The translations under genes and the position numbers were made by a program. The notes below the pieces were generated by a model. The model saw only the letters and a list, made by a program, of their open reading frames with translations. It was not told the DNA's origin and made no database searches. DNA of 47,179 nucleotides from a virus. The first letter of the stretch is position 1. Every line of letters begins with the position of its first letter. Location: positions 1 through 47,179 of IMG/VR virus record IMGVR_UViG_3300020215_000066. The stretch is one strand, 5' to 3'. Positions 39,642-47,179 of the stretch are shown in pieces.

Positions 39642-40748
39642 TCAGGTGACCTTGGCCAGTTTCAGCAGGTTGCGGATGCCACCCCGTTCGTTGCCGAACT
39701 TGAGGTTGCCGAAGAAGTCCACCGTGACGCGGTAGGTCTGCTCATCGACCTTCGTGTCCTGCGCCGTCACGAACATGCGGTCCTGCATGCACAGCAGCTC
39801 CACGATGTCGAACGACCAGCCGAAGCCCTGACCGTTGCCGTTGGAGTCCACGGGAACCCCGTACTCCCAGCCGACCTCGGTGCCGTCGAAGAAGATCACG
39901 TCCTTGAAGCCCAGACGGTAGGGAGCCGAGTCGCCGGCCCCGCGCGTCACGTTGATCTGCTCCTCGGCCTGCACCTTGTCCTTGAACTGCCGGAACATTT
40001 GCAGGTCGAGCGTGATGAGGTCGAGCATCGCGCCGTTCTTCTGGACGGCCATGATGCCGGCTCGCATCGCTTCCAGACAGGTGTTGGGCCACGTCTTCGT
40101 CGAGGCGGTCCAGGCCGTGTCCGAGTAGTCGATGACCACCGGAGTCCAGAAGTCGTAGGTCGTGTCGCCCGTCCCCGCCAAAGGCCAGCTGTCCGCCGAC
40201 CACGAGCCACCGTAGTTGCCCAGCGTCGTCGAGAGGCCGGCGTAGGTGTCGTTGTTGATGCCGACGAAGCCAGCCGTCGCGCCACCGGAAACCGAGGTGA
40301 ACGAGTTGAACCCGTGCAGGGTCGATTCGTTGCCCGAGGCGTTGCCATCGACGTAGAGCTGTTCGGCGAAACTCGTCTCCATGTCGTAAGCCAGGCTCTG
40401 CGCCATCTGCTTCACGACGCGAACGATGGCCTGTGGGCCGTCGTTCTTGAGCTGTTCCATCTTGCCGATGGCGTCCGACGTGCCGAATGCACGCCAGTCC
40501 AGAGTTGCGGTCTTCCAGCGGTCCTGCTGGGAGATCGAGCCGAAGCCCATCCCGTCCGACAGGCCCACGGTCGGAGCCTGACGGTACTTGACGCGCCAGA
40601 CCAGATCCGTGCCGTGCTGGTTGTAGAGGATCTTGCCCTTGTCCATCAGCATGGCAAGGACGATCCGACGCCGAAGAGTCGCGTCTTCGACGGTCTTGAA
40701 ATAGTTGCTGATGGTCGTGTTGGCTTCACGACTCCAGGAACTTGCCAT
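39642..40748 (-). CDS. Major capsid protein
   Basis: 368 aa, the usual size. HK97-type features in order: an N-terminal helix (SREANTTISNYFKTVEDATL), a beta/E-loop-like region (VGLSDGMGFGSISQQDRWKT), a spine helix (AIVRVVKQMAQSLAYDMETS) and P/A-domain strands (AEEQINVTRGAGDSAPYRLG). The C-terminal 'CMQDRMFVTAQDTKVDEQTY' and 'GNLKFGNERGGIRNLLKLAK' match phage capsid families. The scaffold gene upstream and accessory gene downstream support the call. Confidence 0.85.
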   Translation of the reverse strand: MASSWSREANTTISNYFKTVEDATLRRRIVLAMLMDKGKILYNQHGTDLVWRVKYRQAPTVGLSDGMGFGSISQQDRWKTATLDWRAFGTSDAIGKMEQLKNDGPQAIVRVVKQMAQSLAYDMETSFAEQLYVDGNASGNESTLHGFNSFTSVSGGATAGFVGINNDTYAGLSTTLGNYGGSWSADSWPLAGTGDTTYDFWTPVVIDYSDTAWTASTKTWPNTCLEAMRAGIMAVQKNGAMLDLITLDLQMFRQFKDKVQAEEQINVTRGAGDSAPYRLGFKDVIFFDGTEVGWEYGVPVDSNGNGQGFGWSFDIVELLCMQDRMFVTAQDTKVDEQTYRVTVDFFGNLKFGNERGGIRNLLKLAKVT

Positions 40749-40761
40749 TACTCACCCCTTC

Positions 40762-41925
40762 TCAGTTCGCGGCCCCGTTGGTCCGCATGAGGTTGATCAT
40801 GAACGAATCGAAATTCGCGTCAGTCACAGGGGTTGGCGCTTGGACGTGGTTGCTGCCAGGCCGCTTTCCGGGCGCTGGAGCGGAGAGAGCACGCGCGTTG
40901 GCCTGCTCCCGTGTAGTCATCTGCGGTTGTGCTTGTGCTTGTGCTTGTGCTTGTGGCTGGCCGAGTTGGGCCTTGAGCGCCGCGAGTTCTTGCTGGAGCT
41001 GGGCGTTCTGGTTCGCCAGCGCGTCTCGCTGGGTGAACGCCACCGCGACCTGCTGCATCCTGAACGGATCGTTGATCCTCTGCTTCTGCTGCCACTCGTG
41101 CTCCTGCGCCGCGTAGGTCTGGAGCTGCTGGCCGAAGGGGGTCAAGACCGGCTGCTGGATCGTCCGCCCCGTCAGGGGATCGAGGACCGGCTGCGTCAGC
41201 GGCTGGCCGTTCTGGTCCGTGGCATAAATCCACGGCGAGTTCTGCTGGACGAAGGATTGGGCCTGCTGGGTTTCCTGCATCTTGGCCAGACGCTGCTCGA
41301 TCAGAGCGTTGGCCTTCTCTTCGATCAGGTTCGAGATCGGCTGTTCCAGGGTCTGCCAGGGGTTGCGGGCGAAGTTCGACAGAAACTCCGTCGTGTGCTG
41401 GCGGGCCGCGAGATACTTGGGCACCACGTCCGGGGGAGCCCCCGGAGCCGGGACCAGGTTGCCCTGCGCGTCCCGGGTGATCAGCGCCTCCCACTCCGGC
41501 TTGTACTCGGGCGCGTTCCAGTCCCCGTACCAGGGGCGCGGCTTGGACTCCTCAGTGGCCGGCTTGTTCTTGTTGGCCAGGTATTGCGAAAACTCCCCCC
41601 AGTGCTGAAGAAAAGAGTTGTAGTAGGGAAGGGTGGGCTGCATCTGCCGGTGAGACTGGTAGATGCTCTGGAGGTGCTGGAGGGCGGCATTCTCGTCTTG
41701 GGGAAGGTCGATCCCCTGGGATCGGAACTTCTCCAGCCAGGAGGGAGTGGATTGGGGCGCGGGCGGCGCTGTTGCAGTCGATGCGGCGGGCGCTGCATCG
41801 ACTGCCGGCGCGACTGGCGCGCTCTCGGCGGCGGCGGCGATGGAACTGCCGTCAAACTGCGGTGTTTCTTGAGCCGGCTGAGCCGGCGCTTCGGGAGTTG
41901 TTGCGGGGAGGAGTTCGTCAGCCAC
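40762..41925 (-). CDS. Capsid scaffold-like protein
   Basis: 387 aa from GTG, with GAGG upstream. The N-terminal ~55 residues are Ala/Pro-rich and disordered. The middle is helical and charged (IEEKANALIEQRLAKMQETQ) and is followed by a Gln-rich coiled region (AQLQQELAALKAQLGQPQ). The C-terminal ~30 residues (NFDSFMINLMRT) could bind the capsid protein. The position directly before the major capsid gene is that of a scaffold. First gene of the leftward operon. Confidence 0.7.
   Translation of the reverse strand: MADELLPATTPEAPAQPAQETPQFDGSSIAAAAESAPVAPAVDAAPAASTATAPPAPQSTPSWLEKFRSQGIDLPQDENAALQHLQSIYQSHRQMQPTLPYYNSFLQHWGEFSQYLANKNKPATEESKPRPWYGDWNAPEYKPEWEALITRDAQGNLVPAPGAPPDVVPKYLAARQHTTEFLSNFARNPWQTLEQPISNLIEEKANALIEQRLAKMQETQQAQSFVQQNSPWIYATDQNGQPLTQPVLDPLTGRTIQQPVLTPFGQQLQTYAAQEHEWQQKQRINDPFRMQQVAVAFTQRDALANQNAQLQQELAALKAQLGQPQAQAQAQAQPQMTTREQANARALSAPAPGKRPGSNHVQAPTPVTDANFDSFMINLMRTNGAAN
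40927..40955 (-). repeat. Hexanucleotide run encoding Gln-Ala repeats
   Basis: Four exact TTGTGC units plus a partial fifth, read from the opposite strand as alternating Gln-Ala codons in the scaffold gene. In-frame length changes here would only shorten or lengthen a linker. Confidence 0.85.
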
Positions 41926-41950
41926 TTCTTAGCCTCGGTGGGGCGGCGGT

Positions 41951-41964
41951 GTGGTTGTCACCAC
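41951..41964. promoter_or_regulatory. Operator-like inverted repeat, copy 1
   Basis: GTGGT-TGTC-ACCAC, followed by GCC. The same core with the same 4-base spacer length and the same GCC extension occurs 94 bases away, close to the HTH gene. Probably a binding site for that protein or for the LexA-type regulator. Confidence 0.6.
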
Positions 41965-42043
41965 GCCACCTCCCAAAAAGGCTGCGAAGTTTTGGGCTTC
42001 TTCCAGGGGTGCACGGTCCCTGTCAAGCCAACCAGAAGAACGA

Positions 42044-42059
42044 CGTGGTGACGACCACG
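42044..42059. promoter_or_regulatory. Operator-like inverted repeat, copy 2
   Basis: CGTGGT-GACG-ACCACG, followed by CC. It shares GTGGT-N4-ACCACGCC with copy 1. Two copies only in this intergenic region, not inside genes as far as I noticed. Confidence 0.6.
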
Positions 42060-42228
42060 CCGCCCATTGTGAGAAATCATGCCAGAACGCTAAGCGCCAT
42101 GGCAGGTTACTCGGAGTCTACTGACATAGTACCTTGCGTGTCAACCAGTTTGAGCAGTTTTCCTAAAAGTGCCGTTTTGAACGCCTGTGCCGCTGTACTT
42201 GAAATCTTAGACGACTAGACTCGTGGAT

Positions 42229-42444
42229 ATGACAGACGACCCGTGTATGAAGCGTGCCCGCGAGGTGTTCCGAAAGTCCAAGCTGACGTTCGCGGAGCTG
42301 GGCGCGAAGATGGGCTATCGCACGAGCCAGTCCCAAGCGGCCTGGAACTTCCTGCGCATGGTGCATGATCCGCGCCTGTCGGTGCTGCGCCGCTTCGCCC
42401 GGGCCGTGGGGTGCAAGGTGACGGATCTTCTGGAGGAACCATGA
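42229..42444 (+). CDS. Small Cro/C1-type HTH regulator
   Basis: 71 aa. 'REVFRKSKLTFAELGAKMGY' and 'SQAAWNFLRMVHDPRLSVLR', followed by 'RFARAVGCKVTDLLEE', fit an XRE-family HTH: helix 1, LTFAELGAKMGY as helix 2, and the closing VTDLLEE. It is the first gene to the right of the control region, the expected place of a repressor or Cro-like switch protein. No ribosome site is seen upstream, so it may be leaderless or start at the GTG at 42223. Overlaps the next gene by 4 nt. Confidence 0.8.
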   Translation: MTDDPCMKRAREVFRKSKLTFAELGAKMGYRTSQSQAAWNFLRMVHDPRLSVLRRFARAVGCKVTDLLEEP

Positions 42445-42692
42445 CAACCTGCCCTTTCTGTGGCGCGTCGAAGTTCGACGGCCAACCGGCCTGTGGCGAG
42501 TGCCGTGATCTGCGCGACAAGTTTGCCATGAGCACCTTGCCTGGGAGTATGGAGTTAGGCTGGGATGCCAAGCAGATCGCGAACAACGCCTACGCTGTCG
42601 CCGACGCCATGCTCCGGGAGCGCATCAAGCCGAACTACCGGGCCATCGGTGCGGCGAGGGTCGAGACGGTGGATTGTGAGGCGGATGAATGA
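42441..42692 (+). CDS. Zinc-ribbon protein
   Basis: 83 aa. 'CPFCGASKFDGQPACGEC' (two CxxC pairs, residues about 4-21) is a small zinc ribbon; the rest is helical. GGAGGAACC before the ATG. Might work with the HTH protein it is coupled to; that is inference. Confidence 0.65.
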   Translation: MTTCPFCGASKFDGQPACGECRDLRDKFAMSTLPGSMELGWDAKQIANNAYAVADAMLRERIKPNYRAIGAARVETVDCEADE

Positions 42693-42719
42693 GGTGGATC
42701 TGACTAAAGAGGGCAGCAA

Positions 42720-44582
42720 ATGCGATCGCCAAGCGAGATGGACATACTTCAGGTGGACATCGGGAACAAGTGCTTCCTGCGGTGCAGTAATTGCACTCGC
42801 GCGATCTCTCACCAGTCGAAGTATTGGGAAATGGACATTCCCACCTTCGAGCGTGCCATCAAGTCGCTTGAAGGATGGAACAGACCGGGCCGCATCGTCG
42901 GTATCATCTCAGGCGAGCCAACGCTCAACAGTAACTTTGAGGAGTTGTCGTGGAAGTTCGCTGAACTATGGGGCGGACCACTGACGAAGAATGCCATCCA
43001 TCCAATCCGTGACTTCAATGCATGGGCCATGGAACGTCTCTTCGATCGGTCGAACGGCCGCGGCCTGTGGACCAGTTTCGGCGCAGGGTTTTACAAACAC
43101 TTTCAGACCATCGCGTCCGTCTACAGTCACCTCAACCCGAATGACCACTCTCAATGCGGTCGGCATCAGGCCATGTTCATCACTCGCAAGGAATACTGCG
43201 AGGCGACGGGCATGTCCGATGAACAGTGGGAAGAGAACACTCGAAACTGCTTTGTCCAAAATTTGTGGAGCGGGACGACAAACGACAAGGGGAGCTACCC
43301 GTGCGAGGTCATGGCCGTCATTGACCGGTTGTACTTCGATGGCTCCCATGCGTGGCCTACCGAGCCAGGATGGTGGCAGCGAAAACCGGAAGATTTCGGG
43401 TCCATGCTGGACCTGTGCAACTACTGCTCGCTGGCTCAGCCTGGCCCGTCGCAGGTCGATAGCGCGGATCGTGATCAGCTCAGCCAGCTCAGCGTCGATC
43501 GGCTACGGGAAGCAGGATCACCGGCAGTGAAGTACGAGAAGTATGATCTCGTCACTCCCGAGATGATCAAAGAATCTCGTCTCGTGACCACGCGCGACTC
43601 CTACGTCTCCGAATCCGGCATCCGCGTCTCCCCCCTCAACACTTCCATCAGACCCCAGAAGGTGACGCTGGTGGTGGTGTGTGTGGGGAGAAGCGCTCAC
43701 CTTACCAAGACGCTGCTTCACAATCTGCTCTTGGTTGACGAAGGCATCGTCGTGACTGATAACGCTGATCGGTTGCAACGAGACATCTCCGACGACTACA
43801 GCCATCTGGGGTTTCGGATCATCACCGCCGACCCCCACGCCAACGGCCACGCCTTCAACAAGGGAGCCATGTTGAACGCCGGCCTGGCCCAGATCAAGAA
43901 CCCCGACTGGATCATCCTCTCCGACGCCGACGTGTTCCTGTCCCACGACCTGCGCCGGTTCACCAAGAGCCACACCCTGAACCCTGGAGTCCTCTACGGG
44001 GTCAAGCGCTTCGACATCCCCATGAGGCAGCAGGACGAGATGATCGAGGCGTTTTTGGAGCAAGGGACGTGGTTCTCGGGACTCACCCAGTCCGACCCTG
44101 CGGTGGACAACGACATCAACGGCTTCTTCATGATGTTCAACCGCCGTGCCGCCGCGATCCGCGACAAGTGGCCCAAGGTGCTGAGCGAGGAGTTCTGTTC
44201 GGCGGGAGGGGTGGACACGCATTTCGTCAACCAGTTCCCCCCGGAAAAGCGTCTGATCCTGGGAGGTCTGGCCGTGGCCCACATCGCCCATGGACCCTTC
44301 GGGGATGGGTGGAACGGGTCAGGTGGTCAGGGGGGTGACCACCTGACCTGGAAGCAGTACGGGATGATGACCACCGAAGGGAAAATGGTCAAGATCACCG
44401 ACCTGCCCTTGCCCTGCAAACTCCGCTTCGTCTCCACCGAAAACGAGAAAGTGGCCGAGGTGGAGGTGCGTTCGGCTGCCGACGCCATCCCAGAAGAGAT
44501 TGTTTCCGTCAGGGGAGGGCGGCTGTACTTCCTGGGGGAAGAGGCGGGATCGCACCTGCATGTGAGCTACAAGGAGATGTGA
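42720..44582 (+). CDS. Radical SAM - glycosyltransferase fusion protein
   Basis: 620 aa. The N-terminal half has the radical SAM cluster motif with Cys18, Cys22 and Cys25 (CFLRCSNC) and 'SGEPTLN' (64-70), the motif that contacts SAM. Further cysteines around 195-236 (YPCEVMAV, CNYC) may hold a second cluster. From about 314 a GT2-type GT-A domain begins (VTLVVVCVGRSAHLTKTLL ... 'DWIILSDADVF' with DAD 402-404, 'DNDINGFFMMF', 'GGVDTHF'). It is preceded by a short linker and ends in a beta tail. A fused enzyme could modify and glycosylate the same substrate. GAGGG before the ATG. Confidence 0.8.
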   Translation: MRSPSEMDILQVDIGNKCFLRCSNCTRAISHQSKYWEMDIPTFERAIKSLEGWNRPGRIVGIISGEPTLNSNFEELSWKFAELWGGPLTKNAIHPIRDFNAWAMERLFDRSNGRGLWTSFGAGFYKHFQTIASVYSHLNPNDHSQCGRHQAMFITRKEYCEATGMSDEQWEENTRNCFVQNLWSGTTNDKGSYPCEVMAVIDRLYFDGSHAWPTEPGWWQRKPEDFGSMLDLCNYCSLAQPGPSQVDSADRDQLSQLSVDRLREAGSPAVKYEKYDLVTPEMIKESRLVTTRDSYVSESGIRVSPLNTSIRPQKVTLVVVCVGRSAHLTKTLLHNLLLVDEGIVVTDNADRLQRDISDDYSHLGFRIITADPHANGHAFNKGAMLNAGLAQIKNPDWIILSDADVFLSHDLRRFTKSHTLNPGVLYGVKRFDIPMRQQDEMIEAFLEQGTWFSGLTQSDPAVDNDINGFFMMFNRRAAAIRDKWPKVLSEEFCSAGGVDTHFVNQFPPEKRLILGGLAVAHIAHGPFGDGWNGSGGQGGDHLTWKQYGMMTTEGKMVKITDLPLPCKLRFVSTENEKVAEVEVRSAADAIPEEIVSVRGGRLYFLGEEAGSHLHVSYKEM

Positions 44583-44824
44583 TGGCTGCGAACTACGTCG
44601 TGAATAATGCGTGCAAAGGCTGCGGCGCATTCTCAGCTGTTCCCTTGCAAATGGGCTGGTGCTCCGCTTGCGTCAAGCGCTGGGATGAACTGGTCCAGGC
44701 GTGCATTGCGGCGATCATCGGAAGAAACGAATCGGAATGCTTTTCGGATGCGGCTCGTATGGCGTGCCTTTGCGCCGACAGCGCCATGGATGAGCGCAGC
44801 AAGCGCCTCAAGGAGTCCACATGA
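44582..44824 (+). CDS. Cys-rich small protein
   Basis: 80 aa. 'CKGCGAF', 'CSACVKRW', 'ACLCADS' suggest one or two zinc sites. AAGGAG 4-5 nt before the ATG. It follows the radical SAM fusion with a 1-nt overlap. Not recognised. Confidence 0.6.
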   Translation: MAANYVVNNACKGCGAFSAVPLQMGWCSACVKRWDELVQACIAAIIGRNESECFSDAARMACLCADSAMDERSKRLKEST

Positions 44825-45120
44825 TGACGCCTGATCCATTCACCGAGCGCGAACTGGACGACATTCTGGCCCATCCAGACCTCGTGCCACCGGAAGAGGT
44901 CACGCGACTGACCAATGAAGTGCGACGGCTGATGGCGAAATTTCACCCGGCGAAATATTTTCTCTGCACCGGAACTCTTCCCAATCCCGACGAAGTTCAA
45001 GCACTCATCAAACTATGCCGAGAAGAATTAGCTGAACTGAAGAAGCTCAAGAAGATCGTCACGACGCTGTATAACGCCGCTGTTGCCCGCTCAAAACGTG
45101 AAGAGGACAACGTACCGTGA
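44821..45120 (+). CDS. Helical hypothetical protein
   Basis: 99 aa, acidic N-terminus (DPFTERELDDILAHPDLVPP) and helical, heptad-like C-terminus (REELAELKKLKKIVTTLYN). ATGA overlap before, GTGA overlap after. No family recognised. Confidence 0.6.
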   Translation: MMTPDPFTERELDDILAHPDLVPPEEVTRLTNEVRRLMAKFHPAKYFLCTGTLPNPDEVQALIKLCREELAELKKLKKIVTTLYNAAVARSKREEDNVP

Positions 45121-45332
45121 CCATCCTGACCGACTGGCAACAGGCCGTGGGCAAGACCGTGGCCATGGTGAGCCAGGACCGCAAAGAGGACCCCCGGCAC
45201 ATCTGCATCGCCTTCACGGATGCGAGCGTGCTGCTGATTGGGTTGTGTCGTGGCTGGGAAAGAGGCGACGAGAGCATCGACCTAGAGACGCTGGACGACG
45301 TGGCGGAGTGCCGGAAGGAACTGGGGATATGA
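45117..45332 (+). CDS. Small hypothetical protein
   Basis: 71 aa from GTG (TILTDWQQAVGKTVAMVSQD). Alpha/beta, acidic C-terminus (DLETLDDVAECRKELGI). Coupled by overlaps on both sides. Not recognised. Confidence 0.6.
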   Translation: MTILTDWQQAVGKTVAMVSQDRKEDPRHICIAFTDASVLLIGLCRGWERGDESIDLETLDDVAECRKELGI

Positions 45333-45496
45333 CGCCTAGAAGCAACCCAAAAGGCAAACCGCCCGACACCGAGGGCCTTCCTGGATGCCCTGAACATGGG
45401 CGCACGCAGGTACGATGGGTGTGGGAGAAGGGCTGGTCCGGGAGCGACTGCTGGTACTGGAAATGCGACTGCGGGCACTACCCGGTTTTCCGTTGA
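45329..45496 (+). CDS. Small zinc-site-like protein
   Basis: 55 aa. 'CPEHGRT' and 'CWYWKCDCGHY' give a plausible C-H-C-C zinc site. The basic N-terminus (PRSNPKGKPP) is disordered. ATGA overlap with the previous gene. Confidence 0.55.
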   Translation: MTPRSNPKGKPPDTEGLPGCPEHGRTQVRWVWEKGWSGSDCWYWKCDCGHYPVFR

Positions 45497-45505
45497 GGGA
45501 GAAGA

Positions 45506-45901
45506 ATGACCCGTCTCACCGAAGCCGCGCGCCTGTGCGAGCACGTCCGCGAGAGATACGGCGACCTGGCCGCACCGGCGAAGTTCGTGGCCGAGGCGTT
45601 GCTGCTGGTGATTGAGGAGATGCAAGTGCAAGACGACGACGCCCGCCTCTCCGTCTGGTGCTGCCGCGATGCTCCGCAGATGTTCCAGGACGTTGCCGCT
45701 CGCATTGCACGCGAACAGGGATTCAAGCAGGCGGAGTGGGTGGCGTTCGTGCCGCACCCGACGAAGCCGCCAAGCTACATCCTGGCATTGCTGTCGAAGG
45801 CGTTCATCGACATGGACGGTCACAAGGTCTATCTTGAGCCGTTCGGCAAGGGGGAGCTTCGCGTGGCGTTCCATCCGTTGCAAAAGGAGGATGGCAGATG
45901 A
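45506..45901 (+). CDS. Hypothetical protein
   Basis: 131 aa with GAGGGAGAAGA before the ATG. N-terminal helices (ARLCEHVRERYGDLAAPAKF), then an alpha/beta segment (KAFIDMDGHKVYLEPFGKGE). No catalytic motif recognised. Confidence 0.6.
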   Translation: MTRLTEAARLCEHVRERYGDLAAPAKFVAEALLLVIEEMQVQDDDARLSVWCCRDAPQMFQDVAARIAREQGFKQAEWVAFVPHPTKPPSYILALLSKAFIDMDGHKVYLEPFGKGELRVAFHPLQKEDGR

Positions 45902-46113
45902 CACCATCGCTGGCCTACGCGCGGTGGCAACTCATAAAGGGGCTCGTATCCGCTCTGGTGTCGCTCGTCATGGTGGCGGCGGCTCTGAGGACCGGCGATC
46001 GGGTGGCGGTCATCTTTTTGACCGTCGCGGCCGTGTTCTGGGGACTCACCGCCGTGGTTAACGTGCAGCACTGGCGGTTCCTGATGCGATGGCGAAGGGA
46101 GGAAGGGTTGTGA
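45898..46113 (+). CDS. Two-pass membrane protein
   Basis: 71 aa. Two transmembrane segments (GLVSALVSLVMVAAAL and AVIFLTVAAVFWGLTAVV) joined by a short loop (RTGDRV), followed by an Arg-rich end (RFLMRWRREEGL). Both ends are coupled to neighbours. A holin-like topology, but it sits among early-type genes. Confidence 0.6.
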   Translation: MTPSLAYARWQLIKGLVSALVSLVMVAAALRTGDRVAVIFLTVAAVFWGLTAVVNVQHWRFLMRWRREEGL

Positions 46114-46349
46114 CACCACCACGGCAGATGACAGCGGAGGAGCGGCGACAAGGCATTTTCGAGATGTGGGACGAGCGACCGCAGACACTCGTCCCGCTGA
46201 TTGACGCCGCCATCCTCGCCGCCGAGGCCGACGCACGCCGACCACTGGAGGAGCGAATAGCGGAACTGGAAGCCAACCAGTCTGAACGGGCTCGCGAGCA
46301 AAGTATCGGGGCCAACCTTCCCGCGAACTGGTTAGAGAAACAGCAATGA
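46110..46349 (+). CDS. Coiled-coil protein
   Basis: 79 aa from GTG, with AGGAAGG upstream. 'RRPLEERIAELEANQSERAR' is a heptad segment and shares the RIAELE motif with the genes at 4393 and 4677. Function unknown. Confidence 0.55.
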   Translation: MTPPRQMTAEERRQGIFEMWDERPQTLVPLIDAAILAAEADARRPLEERIAELEANQSERAREQSIGANLPANWLEKQQ

Positions 46350-46513
46350 GTCAGTGCGACCACAACTTCGTCATCGTCTACCGCCGCCGCTGGCAGAATT
46401 TCTTCTGCAAGACGTACTGGCTGCGGTGCTGCCGATGCAACTTCGAGGATGGGCCGTACCCCACCATAACATCAGCTTGGTACGCACAGGGCAAAGGAGC
46501 GAGCGGTGAATAA
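46346..46513 (+). CDS. Small Cys/aromatic-rich protein
   Basis: 55 aa. 'CDHNFVIVYRRRWQNFFC' and 'RCCRCNFED' give a probable zinc site; the sequence is basic and aromatic. ATGA overlap before, 8-nt overlap after. Not recognised. Confidence 0.5.
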   Translation: MSQCDHNFVIVYRRRWQNFFCKTYWLRCCRCNFEDGPYPTITSAWYAQGKGASGE

Positions 46514-46802
46514 CCACCCCATCAAACCGGAAGACGTTGCGAAGTACGAGTTGAAAAACACCAAAACGCTGCTTTGGGCCGCTCAGAAAGAAGTTGACGA
46601 ACTGAAACAGAAACTTGCCGACGCACGCCGGGCGGGGCAGGAGGAGATGCGGGAGAGGGCCGCACAGGTCATCAGGGACTTTTGCTACGTCATCACGACC
46701 GTGAAAGACCCAAAGATTCGCAGCGTCGTCAACCAGGAGGCAACCACCGAGGGTATGGTAGCCGCTATCCTTGCACTACCTCTTAAGGAGCATCCCAGAT
46801 GA
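46506..46802 (+). CDS. Coiled-coil protein, duplicated module
   Basis: 98 aa from GTG. 'EVDELKQKLADARRAGQEEM' (plus RERAAQV) is a heptad segment also present in the next gene, with nearly identical bases. The C-terminus (VAAILALPL) recalls phage proteins of the type coil + Cys + 'I.ALP'. Role unknown. Confidence 0.6.
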   Translation: MNNHPIKPEDVAKYELKNTKTLLWAAQKEVDELKQKLADARRAGQEEMRERAAQVIRDFCYVITTVKDPKIRSVVNQEATTEGMVAAILALPLKEHPR

Positions 46803-47095
46803 CACTCAGCGTTGATGAACTTGTTGCGAGGATGATGGCCGGTCAAATATCAATGGCTACCGCAGTAAGCGGACTACGCCAACTGGTCGCCGACGCGCGC
46901 CGGGCGGGGCAGGAGGAGATGCGGACGAGAGCAGCAGAAGTAGCCCGTACGCACGGCCTCGAACACCCCGGCGACTGCAATGGCGGTCCTGCGTGCTGGT
47001 ATTCGATAGCCTACGACATCACCGCCCTGCCGCTATCCCAGCCCGCTGGCCTTGAGCCGGAGCGTGCCGCACAAGACGGCGCGAACACACCATGA
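46799..47095 (+). CDS. Coiled-coil protein, duplicated module
   Basis: 98 aa. It repeats 'VADARRAGQEEMRTRAAEV' from the preceding gene and then carries 'CNGGPACWYSIAYDITALPL', a Cys-containing end with the same 'ALPL' ending. Likely tandem duplicates that diverged. The last bases overlap the start of the next gene. Confidence 0.6.
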   Translation: MTLSVDELVARMMAGQISMATAVSGLRQLVADARRAGQEEMRTRAAEVARTHGLEHPGDCNGGPACWYSIAYDITALPLSQPAGLEPERAAQDGANTP

Positions 47096-47179
47096 AAAAG
47101 AACAAACCAAATCAGGGGAAAGCATTTCGTACCCCCGGAATGGGAAAACGAGGCAGTGAAGCGGAGAAGTATGCCCAGG
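47092..47179 (+). CDS. Start of a gene cut by the right edge
   Basis: 29 codons (KKNKPNQGKAFRTPGMGKRG...) from an ATG in an ATGA overlap, open to the edge. The incomplete last codon (G) plus the first two bases of the window (TC) makes Val, and the frame then continues into 3-575 without a stop. Confidence 0.6.
   Translation, partial: MKKNKPNQGKAFRTPGMGKRGSEAEKYAQ

Larger units (their letters stand above)
41926..42228. promoter_or_regulatory. Divergent control region between the two operons
   Basis: About 300 bases without a convincing gene, between the start of the leftward late operon and the rightward HTH gene. It holds two copies of an inverted repeat (next entries). The part from about 42100 to 42228 is richer in A/T (e.g. 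TTTTCCTAAAAG, TTGAAATC). I see no clear -10/-35 pair that I would defend. The position and repeats indicate the transcription switch of the phage. Confidence 0.65.

Overview
The window reads as a tailed-phage genome with short-tailed (podovirus-like) architecture and high GC, and it may be a complete circular genome. The ORF cut by the right edge (from 47092) and the ORF cut by the left edge (ending at 575) are in the same reading frame. Joining base 47179 to base 1 gives one uninterrupted reading frame of about 220 codons. Joined this way, the layout is simple: a divergent control region at 41926-42228, a rightward operon of small genes running 42.2 kb -> end -> 6.6 kb, and a leftward late operon running 41.9 kb -> 6.5 kb. 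The two operons converge and overlap tail to tail at 6512-6642.

The rightward part (1-6642 and 42229-47179) is a chain of short genes, most joined by ATGA, GTGA or TGATG overlaps. Recognisable products are an XF1762-like protein, a DUF559/Vsr-like endonuclease, a MazG-like nucleotide pyrophosphohydrolase, a LexA-type winged-helix protein, a small Cro/C1-type HTH protein next to the control region, and a radical SAM-glycosyltransferase fusion. Many of the other genes encode tiny zinc-ribbon-like or coiled-coil proteins.

The leftward part, in order of transcription, holds: scaffold, major capsid protein and a capsid accessory protein (followed by a UUCG-hairpin terminator); an FkbM-type methyltransferase and a GT-A glycosyltransferase; a membrane coiled-coil protein; two secreted c-type cytochrome-like proteins with a secreted V/R-rich protein; a matrixin-type metalloprotease; several tiny membrane peptides; a structured terminator or attenuator; a TerS-like protein, TerL and portal; a polyvalent-type protein; an adaptor; about a dozen fibre or adhesin-like proteins (a beta-solenoid, LamG-like folds, FCCH-like modules); a large tail protein; and three internal or ejection-type proteins.

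The host is probably a planctomycete, possibly Gemmata-like. This is inference from the 454-aa haem protein, whose 'LPNGMWAWYLGNNKGER ... SCIRCH' segment resembles a domain I know from planctomycete cytochromes, and from the secreted V/R/Q-rich proteins. No DNA polymerase, helicase, primase, integrase or conventional endolysin is recognisable. If the genome is complete, replication must depend on the host and lysis may use an unusual route, with the metalloprotease as a candidate.
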